A DNA stretch of 21,234 nucleotides from Chloroflexota bacterium (GCA_019247135.1 JAFAPL010001106.1:1-21234); one strand, 5' to 3'. Shown: positions 14,113 through 21,234, counted from the first letter of the stretch. The notes: generated from the sequence alone by a model not told the origin. Translations and numbers: made by a program.

Positions 14113-14177
14113 CGCTCACAGCCGCGCCGCGGCGCACGCACAGCACCGCGCGACGCCTCAGCACACACCGGCCCGCC

Positions 14178-16469
14178 ATGGCGACCATCGCCATCGGCGG
14201 GCTTCTCTTTTTCTCAGGCGCGGCTGGCCTCATGTATCAGGTCGCCTGGGTGCGCCTGCTCGGACTCGCGTTCGGCGTCACGATCTACGCCATCAGCACC
14301 GTGCTGGCAGCCTTCATGGCCGGGCTGGCCCTCGGCAGCATAATCGGCGGTCGGTGGGCTGACCGCGCTCCTCGCCCTCTGTTGCTTTATGGCGTCATCG
14401 AGCTGGGCGTCGGGGCTACTGCGCTGCTCACGCCGTCCGCGTTTTCGGCGCTGCAGGGTCTCTACGGCACGCTGGCCCAGACGCCGCTGGTGGCGGCGGT
14501 CGTTCGGGCAGTGCTCGCGTTCGCTGTGCTGGTCGTGCCAACCGCGCTCATGGGCGCGACGCTGCCGCTCGCGGTCCGCGGCGCGCGCGGGTTGGCCGCT
14601 GACACGAATCGGACGCGCGGCGACGCGTGGACGATCGGACTCCTGTACGCGCTGAACACGTTCGGCGCCATTGTCGGCACGCTCGTCTCCGCATTCGTTC
14701 TGATCGGCCGCGTGGGAGTGTCCGAGACGATCATGGTTGCCGCTGGCGGCAACGCTCTCGCAGGCTTTGGCGGGCTTGCATTCGGCCGTCTGGCGGGCGC
14801 GCGGGAGCGTCCCAGCGCTACGGGCGCGCGGCACCCTGCAACAATTCCGACGCTCGCGCGAACCGCAGCGATTGCCTTCGCCCTCTCGGGTGCCATCGCT
14901 CTCGCGTACGAGGTCGTGTGGTCGAGGATTCTTGCCGTTCTCTTCGACAGCAGTGTCTACGGGTTCGTGGTGATGCTCGCGACCGTGCTGTTTGGAATTG
15001 CGGCAGGCGGCGCACTGGGCGGGTTGTTCGCTCGCACCTCCCGCGATCGTGCCGTGGGCACGGTCTTCGGCCTGATCGAAGTCGGCATCGGCATCACCGC
15101 GGTGCTGGCGATTGCCGCATTCAGCGGCGCTTATGACCTGCTCGTCAGTTTGCGCGACGGTCCGCCGACGCTCTTCATGCGGCTCGTGCGGACCGATCTG
15201 CGCATGATGGCAATGCTTTCAGTGATGACGGTCCTGCCGTCGGCGCTGCTCATGGGCGCGACGTTTCCACTCGCCGCGCGTCTCTGGGCGGCTGGGAGCG
15301 ACAGCCTCGGGCGTCGCGTCGGCGCGGTGTACGGCGGCAACGTCGCGGGCGCGATCGCCGGCTCACTTCTGGCCGGGTTCGTCCTCGTACCGAGGCTGGG
15401 CGCGCACCACGCTCTGTTGCTGCTGGCCGCGTCGAATGCCGTGGTCGGCTGCGTCCTGCTGAGCGCCACTGGACGGCAGCGTGTGTCGGGCCTGGTCGGC
15501 CTTGTGGCCGTCGCGGTGCTCGCCTGGGGAGCGGTTCAGCCGCCGTTGCACGAGGTTGTGTTTCGCGAGCATTTTCCGGATCAGTCTCTCCTTGCGTATT
15601 GGGAAGGACTCGAAAACACGGTGAGCGTCGCGCGCGATGCGGACGGCGTTCAGACGCTATTTACAAACAGTCGCGGCCAGACGAACGACACGCCAGACCT
15701 GGTGCGGTACCACCGCGTCATGGGCCACCTAGCTGCCTTGCTTGCTCCGTCTGATGCGCCGCGCGCGTTGGTGGTTGGCCTTGGCGCGGGCGCCACTCCG
15801 GGTGCCCTGGCGCAGCACGCCGGCGCGTCGATCGACGTGGTGGAGCTTTCGGAAGCTGTGATTGCCGCGGCGCCGATGTTCACCGTCGCGAACGCCGATG
15901 TGCTGAGGCAGCCGAATGTTAACCTCGTGGTGGACGACGGCCGCAATTACGTGCTGCGCAACCGTGTGCCTTACGACGTGGTGACGGCCGACGTGGTGCA
16001 CCCGTACGACGCTGGCGCGACGAACCTGTACTCCGCGGAATATTTCGGTTCGGTGGCGCGCGCGTTGAAGCCTGGCGGCGTCATGGTGCAGTGGGTCTCT
16101 CCGGGCAGTGCGTTCGAACATTCGCTGATCATTCGGACGTTCCTGCAGGCGTTCCCGTACTCAACCCTGTGGCTGGGAGGCGACTTGCTCGTCGGTTCGA
16201 CCTCACCGCTCCACGTCTCGCGCGCCGACCTGGAGCGCCGTCTAGCCGATCCATCGGCACGCGCCGCACTCGCCGAAGTCGGCTTCAACCACGCCCAGGA
16301 CGTCGCCTCGCAGTTCCGCGCGAATCCGTCGACGCTGGCGGCCTACGTGGGCAATGGCCCGATTCTCACGGACGATCACCCGCTGCTCGAATACTTCGCC
16401 TCCCAGAACATCCCACCAGATCCGCCCGACCTCGCTCAGTTTCACGACCGGCTCGAGCTGGAACCGTAG
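14178..16469 (+). CDS. Fused MFS-like membrane protein / spermidine-synthase-like methyltransferase-fold domain
   Basis: This 763-residue protein belongs to the fused MFS/spermidine synthase group. The membrane part (about 1-455) is an internal duplication: residues 13-58 (SGAAGLMYQVAWVRLLGLAF...) and 237-282 (SGAIALAYEVVWSRILAVLF...) are homologous. The C-terminal cytoplasmic domain (about 470-700) has a Rossmann-like SpeE fold with VVGLGAGATPG at about 531, an acidic ribose-binding Glu in VVELSEAV, VDDGRNYV, and an Asp at about 604 in TADVVHP. The GGGDG loop of true aminopropyltransferases is replaced by GLGAG, so genuine spermidine synthesis is doubtful. A role in transport or modification of an amine-like or other small substrate is inferred. 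It follows flotillin by 65 nt, probably in the same operon. ATG 14178 begins exactly at the first membrane helix. Confidence 0.87.
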   Translation: MATIAIGGLLFFSGAAGLMYQVAWVRLLGLAFGVTIYAISTVLAAFMAGLALGSIIGGRWADRAPRPLLLYGVIELGVGATALLTPSAFSALQGLYGTLAQTPLVAAVVRAVLAFAVLVVPTALMGATLPLAVRGARGLAADTNRTRGDAWTIGLLYALNTFGAIVGTLVSAFVLIGRVGVSETIMVAAGGNALAGFGGLAFGRLAGARERPSATGARHPATIPTLARTAAIAFALSGAIALAYEVVWSRILAVLFDSSVYGFVVMLATVLFGIAAGGALGGLFARTSRDRAVGTVFGLIEVGIGITAVLAIAAFSGAYDLLVSLRDGPPTLFMRLVRTDLRMMAMLSVMTVLPSALLMGATFPLAARLWAAGSDSLGRRVGAVYGGNVAGAIAGSLLAGFVLVPRLGAHHALLLLAASNAVVGCVLLSATGRQRVSGLVGLVAVAVLAWGAVQPPLHEVVFREHFPDQSLLAYWEGLENTVSVARDADGVQTLFTNSRGQTNDTPDLVRYHRVMGHLAALLAPSDAPRALVVGLGAGATPGALAQHAGASIDVVELSEAVIAAAPMFTVANADVLRQPNVNLVVDDGRNYVLRNRVPYDVVTADVVHPYDAGATNLYSAEYFGSVARALKPGGVMVQWVSPGSAFEHSLIIRTFLQAFPYSTLWLGGDLLVGSTSPLHVSRADLERRLADPSARAALAEVGFNHAQDVASQFRANPSTLAAYVGNGPILTDDHPLLEYFASQNIPPDPPDLAQFHDRLELEP

Positions 16470-16514
16470 ACCCGCATGTCGCAGCGGCGGCGGCCGAATG
16501 GGCCGACAGGAAGC

Positions 16515-17021
16515 TCAGCGATAATTGATGAACTGCAGCGGCACGGGCCAGTTCCGCTCCTGCTCACTCTTGCGCAGCAACTGGATGGCACCCTGTAGCT
16601 CGTCTTTGCTCTTGCCCGTCACCCGCACAGCGTCGCCCTGAATCTGCGTCTTGAGCTTCGGCAAGCGATCGCGGATCAGCTTGGTGATCTCGCGCGCGAG
16701 GTCCTGATTGAGACCCTGGCGCAGGGTCGCCGTCTGGCGGACGGTACCTTTCGACGCCTCCTCCACGCGACCATAGTCGAAGATCTTGGGCGACAGTTGT
16801 CGCTTGACGGACTTCTGTAACAGCACGTCGCGCACCGCATCGAGGGTCATCTCGCTCGCGCTGTGCAGCTTGATTTGCGACGCATCAAGTTCGATGGTCG
16901 AGCCCGAAGCCTTCAAGTCGTAGCGCGTGCGGATTTCGCGCGTAGCCTGGTCGATGGCATTGACAAGCTCCTGCCGATCGAACTGAGAAACGACGTCGAA
17001 CGAGAATTCTCCAGCGGCCAT
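16515..17021 (-). CDS. yajQ: YajQ family nucleotide-binding protein
   Basis: A 168-residue YajQ/UPF0234 protein with two ferredoxin-like halves; family members bind nucleotides or RNA and some have been described as cyclic-di-GMP effectors. It opens with FSFDVVSQFDRQELVNAIDQA (6-26) and ends with PVPLQFINYR, both diagnostic. The central ERVEEASKGTVRQ-type segment is present as GRVEEASKGTVRQ (84-96), followed by KLIRDRLPKLKTQIQGDAVRVTGK. The ATG at 17021 is chosen over the longer frame up to 17261, because only from 17021 does family homology begin, and TATCCT stands 8 nt upstream. It is transcribed divergently from the PDZ-Lon gene, with 27 bp between start codons, and converges on the MFS/SpeE-like gene with a 45-bp gap. 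Confidence 0.95.
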   Translation of the reverse strand: MAAGEFSFDVVSQFDRQELVNAIDQATREIRTRYDLKASGSTIELDASQIKLHSASEMTLDAVRDVLLQKSVKRQLSPKIFDYGRVEEASKGTVRQTATLRQGLNQDLAREITKLIRDRLPKLKTQIQGDAVRVTGKSKDELQGAIQLLRKSEQERNWPVPLQFINYR

Positions 17022-17029
17022 CCGGGCAC

Positions 17030-17039
17030 AGGATACGAT
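17030..17039. promoter_or_regulatory. Overlapping divergent -10 elements between yajQ and the PDZ-Lon protease gene
   Basis: On the plus strand TACGAT (17034-17039) is 9 nt before the protease ATG at 17049. On the minus strand TATCCT (17035-17030) is 8 nt before the yajQ ATG at 17021. The two share two base pairs, and both transcripts would start almost at their start codons, so the promoters should be mutually exclusive. Confidence 0.5.
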
Positions 17040-17048
17040 CACCCGGCG

Positions 17049-18083
17049 ATGGCCCGGGACGTTTTCAGCATCGCCATCCTGGTGGGGGTACTCGTCCTCG
17101 CCCCGCTCGGCGCCACCAGTCCTTACTTTCTGATCACGCCGGGCGGTAGCTTTGACGTGAACACACGCGTCAGCGTCCCCGATGAGGTGAGAAAACCCGC
17201 GGGACGGATGGCGTTTACGGCCGTGTTTGAGCAAGAAGCAAGTTGGGGCGAGATCGCCCACGCGAAAGTCTTTGGTCAGGCCGATTGGGTGCCCGCCGCC
17301 CAGGTACGCCCGCCCGGCGTGACACAGCAGCAGGTCAACGAGACGAACCAGCGGTTGATCGACGAGAGCAAGCCGGTCGCGGCGGTCGTGGCCTTACGCG
17401 CGGCGGGCTACGACGTGGAGATCACCGGCCAGGGGGCCCAGGTCGACAGCATCATCGACGGCACGCCCGCCCAGGGGGTCCTCCAGGCGGGCGATGTCAT
17501 CGTCGCCGTCGACGGCCAGCCGGTGGATACCACCAACGCGTTGATCGAGGACGTCCGACGACACGCCGTCGGAGACATGGTCAGGCTGACCGTCCAGCGC
17601 AGCGGGCAGCAACTCGATGTCCAGGTCGGTACCAGAGCCTCTCCCACGGAGCCGGGCCGGCCCATCCTCGGCGTGACCGTGAGCACGTACGCCTACGACG
17701 TTCGCCTGCCGTTTCCGGTCGACGTGCAGTCCGACAACGTCGGCGGACCGTCGGCGGGCTTGATGTTCGCGCTCGGAATTCTGGACGCGGTGACCGACGG
17801 TGATCTAACGCGCGGCTATTTCGTCGCGGGCACCGGGACGCTGGCGGCCGACGGGACGGTCGGGCCGATTGGGGGTGCAGCCGAGAAGGCGCTCGCGGCC
17901 GAGCAGGAGGGAGCGCAGGTCTTCATCGTTCCCAAGGACAACTCGGAGGAAGCGCACCGCTGGGTGCGCTCACTTGAGATCGTGCCTGTCGGCACGTTCG
18001 ATGACGCGGTACATGCATTGTGTGGGCTGTCACCGCTGCCCACCGCCGCGTCGCCCGATCCGCCCACGCCCTGCAGCCCCTAG
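17049..18083 (+). CDS. YlbL-like membrane PDZ domain / Lon (S16) protease
   Basis: This 344-residue protein has one N-terminal membrane helix (4-22), an extracytoplasmic region beginning SPYFLITPGGSFDV, a PDZ domain (about 125-200; IIDGTPAQGVLQAGDVIVAVDG) and a C-terminal Lon-type protease domain (about 203-325). The S16 Ser-Lys dyad is present: Ser235 in VGGPSAGL and Lys280 in GGAAEKALAAE. Residues 328-344 are a short Pro/Ser tail. YlbL-type proteases act at the membrane; in Bacillus YlbL degrades a cell-division inhibitor, but the substrate here is unknown. The longer open frame from 16863 has no homology and lies antisense to yajQ, so ATG 17049 is used. It ends in TAG just before the hairpin repeats. 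Confidence 0.92.
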   Translation: MARDVFSIAILVGVLVLAPLGATSPYFLITPGGSFDVNTRVSVPDEVRKPAGRMAFTAVFEQEASWGEIAHAKVFGQADWVPAAQVRPPGVTQQQVNETNQRLIDESKPVAAVVALRAAGYDVEITGQGAQVDSIIDGTPAQGVLQAGDVIVAVDGQPVDTTNALIEDVRRHAVGDMVRLTVQRSGQQLDVQVGTRASPTEPGRPILGVTVSTYAYDVRLPFPVDVQSDNVGGPSAGLMFALGILDAVTDGDLTRGYFVAGTGTLAADGTVGPIGGAAEKALAAEQEGAQVFIVPKDNSEEAHRWVRSLEIVPVGTFDDAVHALCGLSPLPTAASPDPPTPCSP

Positions 18084-18091
18084 GGGATTTC

Positions 18092-18190
18092 CAAGGGGCA
18101 AAGCCCCTTGCACCCCCGCAGACTGAGATCTCAAGGGGCAAAGCCCCTTGGACCCTCGCAGACTGAGATCTCACGGGCGAAGCCGCTGGA
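18092..18190. repeat. Tandem 40-bp repeats with stem-loops and TGAGATCTCA palindromes; possible terminators
   Basis: Starting 8 nt after the protease stop codon, CAAGGGGC-AAA-GCCCCTTG (8-bp stem, 3-nt loop) occurs at 18092-18110 and again at 18132-18150, exactly 40 bp later. A degraded third copy begins near 18172. Between stems, GCAGACTGAGATCTCA recurs, containing the 10-bp palindrome TGAGATCTCA (18124-18133 and 18164-18173). There is no U tract, so simple intrinsic termination is uncertain; REP-like mobile repeats or 3'-end stabilising hairpins are alternatives. The stems do not resemble the 84/85-bp repeats near 10159. Confidence 0.8.
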
Positions 18191-18233
18191 CCGGTTTCAG
18201 GAGAGAATCCGCGGCGTGTGGAGCGTTTATTCC

Positions 18234-18262
18234 TTGACACACCCCTGGCAAGGGCTTAGCGT
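18234..18262 (+). promoter_or_regulatory. Housekeeping-type promoter TTGACA-N17-TAGCGT
   Basis: A perfect -35 TTGACA (18234-18239), a 17-bp spacer (18240-18256) and TAGCGT (18257-18262, fits TAnnnT). The expected start near 18269 would give a leader of about 147 nt before the GTG at 18416. CCCT-GGCA-AGGG in the spacer is a small inverted repeat. Confidence 0.55.
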
Positions 18263-18415
18263 CGGGCCTCTGGAGGTACGGGAGTTGGAGTTCCAGCCGT
18301 CAATCGATCGAAATAGGCGCGAGGCTTGCTACACTTGTGCGCGTTCCCCGATCTGAGCGGCACCGCTCGGCCGCTACGACGCTGGTCAGGTCTGGGATGC
18401 GGGTTCAGTGCTTCG
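18263..18415 (+). other. Upstream/leader region of the 18416 gene; extended -10-like TGCTACACT
   Basis: This is the remainder of the 332-bp non-coding gap 18084-18415, after the repeats and the TTGACA promoter. It holds a second promoter-like element, TGCTACACT (18327-18335, extended -10), which would start transcription near 18342. The frame of the following gene is open from a TTG at 18326, but those 30 residues are polar and would come before the signal peptide, so I treat them as untranslated. I recognise no riboswitch, attenuator or small gene here. Confidence 0.4.
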
Positions 18416-20896
18416 GTGCGCATCGTCGTCGCGGTCCTGCTGCTGCTGACCCTCCTTTCAGGAGGGGTGCAGAACATCGCGTCCGCGCAATCTAACGATC
18501 CCACCGCGAGCCCAGACGCTCAGCAGCAATCAGCCGGGTCCGTACGCATGGACGTGCGGGCTGGGTTCGACGGCGCCGGACGCGTTGGTGGCTGGGTCCC
18601 GCTCAATGTACAGCTCGTTAACGAGGGCGCTGAGCTGAAGGCCAAGGTCGAGGTCATCGTCGACCAGCCAGGCGGGCGTAGCACCTATAGCTACGTGCCA
18701 ACGACGTACTCGATGCCAGTCGTGCTGCCGCGCTTGAGCAACCGCACGTTCAGCATGGACGCAAACCTGCCGAACGCCACGAACAATCGTCTCACCGCGC
18801 GCCTCGTCAGCGACCCGGGCGGCGAGCTCATCACCGAGCAAGACATCAACATGACGCGCGTGCCACTCGGCGACTACTTCTGCGGCGTGCTCGCGCGTGA
18901 CCCGTCTTCCTACGACTTCCTGGCCGCGCTCGATCTCCCGCCACCCATCCGTCGCGTCCGCACGGCGCCCCTCGACCCCACCACCGTACCCGAGCGCGCG
19001 CAACTGCTCGGCAGCTTCGATTGCCTGATCATCGACAATGCCGCCACTGCCCAGCTGCGACCCGAGCAGCTGGAAGCGATCCAGGTCTGGGTCGGCACGG
19101 GCGGGTTGTTGATAGAAGTCGGAGGCTCGACCTGGCAGAACACGCTGGGTCCGTTGCCACCGGATCTCCTGCCCGTTGACCCGAGCGGGCTAGCCAACGT
19201 CCAGTCACTCAGCGCACTTGGCGACCTCATGGGCACGCCAATGGACGCGCAAGGGCCCTGGCTGGTAAGTCAATCCCGGCCGCGAACCGACCGTGGCGCC
19301 CACGTCGTGGTTTCGCAGGACGGCGTGCCGCTGATCGTCGCGTCCAAGAGCGGTGATGGGACGCTGATGTATCTCGGGTTCGAGCCAACCACGCGTAATT
19401 TCCGAGCGTGGAGCGGCAACGACGCGCTGTGGCGCTACCTGATCACCCACGCCGCGGTTGACAACGGCGTGGGATCTGCCCTGGTGCGTCCGTACTTGCG
19501 CTGGGGCGGGCGCGCACCGCGCCTGGCCATGGCTGACTTCTCCACGCACCCGAAGCCGACCCTGGATTGGTTCTGGGTCCTGGTTGGCGCGTATGGCGTC
19601 AGCCTGAGTGGGTCGTTGTTCTTCTTTGGCCGGCGCGGCATGGTCGGCTGGGGGATTATCTCGGTCGTTGGTCTGACGCTCGGCGCGGGCGCGCTTGCAT
19701 TTGTCGTGGCGCGAGCGCATGCCGAACCTGACGCCGCCGTCACCCGGGTCATCGTCGTTCGGCCGATCAACGTTGGCAACAGCTCGGCCGCATATACGCA
19801 CGAGTACCTTTCTGTCCTGGCGCGGCGAGACGGCAACTTCAACTTCCTCCTGCCCTCGGAAGACCTCGCCCGCGGACTGTATTTCCCATTCCCACGTCCA
19901 AGCGACGAATCCGATTCCACCTGGCCCTTCCGCGTCGGCGAGAGCGCGCAGCAATCGCTCGACCACCTGCAGTTGAAACAGGGCCAGCTGGCTACGGCGC
20001 AGGTGGACGGCCAGCTCAAGCAGGCACCTGGTGTGCAGGCCGACTTGCTGGTCGAAAACGGCGCGCTCACAGGCACCGTGACCAACAGGACGGGTGGTCG
20101 CCTGAGTGACGCGTACATCGTGGTCGATAGCGACTTCCGTTCACTGGGCACGCTCGAGAAAGACCAGGCAAGTCAGGTCGACTTCCTGCTCCCGCAGCAG
20201 GCCGCGGCAGGCAATATGGCCGCCACGGCGATCGCCGACAAGCTGACCCCGCCTGGCTCCTCGGGCAAACCAGGCGCATCTGCTCGGCGCGACCTGCTGG
20301 AATCGTTGTTCTCGGCGCGGTTCCTATTCCAGCGCATGGAGCTGCGCGGTCCGACCCTCGTCGGCTGGCTGCAGCAGCCGCCGAACCAGCTCGACGCGCC
20401 TGACTTTCACGTCAGCAATGCCGATTTCACGCTGCTCGTCCAACCGCTCCAGGCGCAGTTGCCGATCGGGTTCGAGGGCGAGGTCCCCGCGGCGGCGATG
20501 AACCGCCGTGACCTCGGCATCCAGTCTGGAGCACCGACAGACCGCGACTACTACACGGTCGCGCCAGGCGAGGCGGTCACGTTGCAGTTCACGATTCCAC
20601 CCAGCGAAGGATCGTTCCGGCTCGAACAGCTTCGATTGAATCTGGATGCCCAGGTGACGGGTCGGGTCCGCCAGACGCAGATGCCATTCGCGGTCCAGCT
20701 GTTCAACTGGCGCTCCGCGGAGTGGCAAACCTGGGAGGTCGGGAACGGCAGCAGCATCGTGCCGGATGGCGACCGCTACATCTCCGCCGCCGGCGAGGTA
20801 CGTTTGCGCTACATGCTGGATGCTTCGCTGCAATCGACGATCCGCGAGGTTCGGCTCAATCGGCTCGACGTGACGGCGGTTGGTGCAATCCATTGA
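18416..20896 (+). CDS. Large exported membrane protein with class I glutamine-amidotransferase-like domain, ABC-transporter associated
   Basis: This 826-residue protein was not matched to a named gene. It has a signal peptide (about 1-25; IVVAVLLLLTLLSGG then ASAQS) and an N-terminal beta-sandwich region (about 40-150; GWVPLNVQLVNEGAELKAKVEVIV). A GATase1/GldG-like alpha-beta domain follows (about 155-350; FDCLIIDNAATAQLRPEQLEAIQVWV then GTGGLLIEVGG), with no catalytic Cys visible. Two membrane helices (about 383-405 and 409-433) lead to a long extracytoplasmic beta-rich part. Such proteins are found as non-catalytic partners of ABC-2 type transporters. The TTGA overlap with the next ABC ATPase fits this. 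The GTG at 18416 is chosen because it places the signal peptide at the N-terminus; a TTG at 18326 would add 30 residues. Confidence 0.75.
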   Translation: MRIVVAVLLLLTLLSGGVQNIASAQSNDPTASPDAQQQSAGSVRMDVRAGFDGAGRVGGWVPLNVQLVNEGAELKAKVEVIVDQPGGRSTYSYVPTTYSMPVVLPRLSNRTFSMDANLPNATNNRLTARLVSDPGGELITEQDINMTRVPLGDYFCGVLARDPSSYDFLAALDLPPPIRRVRTAPLDPTTVPERAQLLGSFDCLIIDNAATAQLRPEQLEAIQVWVGTGGLLIEVGGSTWQNTLGPLPPDLLPVDPSGLANVQSLSALGDLMGTPMDAQGPWLVSQSRPRTDRGAHVVVSQDGVPLIVASKSGDGTLMYLGFEPTTRNFRAWSGNDALWRYLITHAAVDNGVGSALVRPYLRWGGRAPRLAMADFSTHPKPTLDWFWVLVGAYGVSLSGSLFFFGRRGMVGWGIISVVGLTLGAGALAFVVARAHAEPDAAVTRVIVVRPINVGNSSAAYTHEYLSVLARRDGNFNFLLPSEDLARGLYFPFPRPSDESDSTWPFRVGESAQQSLDHLQLKQGQLATAQVDGQLKQAPGVQADLLVENGALTGTVTNRTGGRLSDAYIVVDSDFRSLGTLEKDQASQVDFLLPQQAAAGNMAATAIADKLTPPGSSGKPGASARRDLLESLFSARFLFQRMELRGPTLVGWLQQPPNQLDAPDFHVSNADFTLLVQPLQAQLPIGFEGEVPAAAMNRRDLGIQSGAPTDRDYYTVAPGEAVTLQFTIPPSEGSFRLEQLRLNLDAQVTGRVRQTQMPFAVQLFNWRSAEWQTWEVGNGSSIVPDGDRYISAAGEVRLRYMLDASLQSTIREVRLNRLDVTAVGAIH

Positions 20897-21234
20897 GCAT
20901 CGATGTGCACCCGCAGCAGCCGGTCCTCGTTTCGACGGCGCCGCCTGAGACAGCGGTGGTCGTCGATCACGTCGCGCGTCGGTTCGGCGCGCGCATCGTC
21001 TTGCGTGATGTGTCGTTCACGGTTACGCCTGGTCTCGCCATGGGCATCGCCGGGCCCAACGGCTCAGGCAAGACCGTGCTCCTGCGGCTGCTGGCAAGTC
21101 TAGACCGTCCCAGCTCAGGTGAGATCAGGATCCACGGCTATGACACGGTGCGGCGCGCACGCGCCGTTCGGGATCGGATCGGGTATGTGTCCGAGGAGCC
21201 GATGCTGTACGACGGCCTGACCACCGAACAGTAC
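20893..21234 (+). CDS. ABC transporter ATP-binding protein, 3'-truncated by the window edge
   Basis: The first 114 residues of an ABC ATPase. VVVDHVARRFGARIVLRDVSFTV is the start of the nucleotide-binding domain; the Walker A motif GPNGSGKT lies at about 54-61. The Q-loop region reads IGYVSEEPMLYDGLT, with Glu where Gln is usual, as is common in ABC-2/NatA/GldA-like exporters (GYLPEE). The signature, Walker B and H-loop lie beyond the window. The TTG at 20893 overlaps the preceding TGA by 4 nt (TTGA), which suggests coupling; a GTG at 20905 is an alternative that would shorten the protein by four residues. With the preceding gene it probably forms an export or gliding-type ABC complex whose permease lies downstream. 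Confidence 0.92.
   Translation, partial: MSIDVHPQQPVLVSTAPPETAVVVDHVARRFGARIVLRDVSFTVTPGLAMGIAGPNGSGKTVLLRLLASLDRPSSGEIRIHGYDTVRRARAVRDRIGYVSEEPMLYDGLTTEQY

Noticed and set aside
14113..14177. Terminator between flotillin and the MFS/SpeE-like gene, from the 12-bp GC palindrome at 14124-14135
   Set aside because: The palindrome has no loop and no T tract follows, so an intrinsic terminator is not supported.
16863..17048. N-terminal extension of the PDZ-Lon protease
   Set aside because: It is antisense to the conserved yajQ coding region and would bury the N-terminal membrane helix; a -10 element lies just before ATG 17049.
17022..17261. N-terminal extension of YajQ
   Set aside because: Family homology begins at residue MAAGEF (17021), and the extension is antisense to the protease gene.
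18180..18330. Riboswitch (glycine- or cobalamin-like purine-rich segments such as GGTTTCAGGAGAGAATCC)
   Set aside because: The conserved paired elements of those classes could not be placed, and the segment lies mostly upstream of the best promoter.

Overview
This is a GC-rich bacterial window with fifteen genes, all but two complete; the two cut genes lie at the window ends. It most likely comes from a member of the Chloroflexota. This is inferred from several features: a secreted protein with a long Pro/Thr-rich linker, a short 6-phosphogluconate dehydrogenase beside zwf, a fused MFS/spermidine-synthase-like protein, a YlbL-type PDZ-Lon protease, MalT-like sequence, many GTG starts, and many -10-like boxes placed right against start codons. 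I see no rRNA, tRNA, transposase, prophage or CRISPR array.

Layout. Positions 1-5970 (+) hold five tightly spaced genes: the 3' part of an SDR oxidoreductase, a secreted FN3/Ig-like protein, a C45-type autoproteolytic acyltransferase/hydrolase, and the oxidative pentose phosphate pair gnd-zwf, whose ORFs overlap. Positions 5930-6766 (-) encode an alpha/beta hydrolase, divergent from 6798-9203 (+). The latter is an unusual fusion of a cyclic-nucleotide-binding domain, a MalT-like winged-helix/arm region and a complete DASS/SLC13-type anion transporter. Positions 9151-10104 (-) encode a CDF metal exporter. Upstream of it lies a three-copy 84/85-bp tandem repeat with a 16-bp palindrome. Positions 10436-11931 (-) encode a GtrA-like membrane protein coupled to an HsaA/HpaH-like flavin monooxygenase.

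Positions 12065-16469 (+) appear to form one operon: an NfeD-like protein with a His-rich loop, a flotillin, and an MFS/spermidine-synthase-like fusion, behind a TTGACA-N17-TACACC promoter. Positions 16515-17021 (-, YajQ) and 17049-18083 (+, PDZ-Lon protease) diverge from 27 bp containing overlapping -10 elements. After the protease gene come 40-bp hairpin repeats and a likely promoter. These precede a large secreted/membrane protein with a class I glutamine-amidotransferase-like fold (18416-20896), which overlaps by 4 nt an ABC-transporter ATPase that runs off the end of the window.

How the genes work together. gnd and zwf supply reducing power and ribulose-5-phosphate; no 6-phosphogluconolactonase is present here. 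NfeD and flotillin form the classic membrane microdomain pair. The last two genes look like part of an ABC export or gliding-type complex. The two most distinctive items are the putatively nucleotide-gated transporter fusion and the phased palindromic repeat array upstream of the metal exporter.
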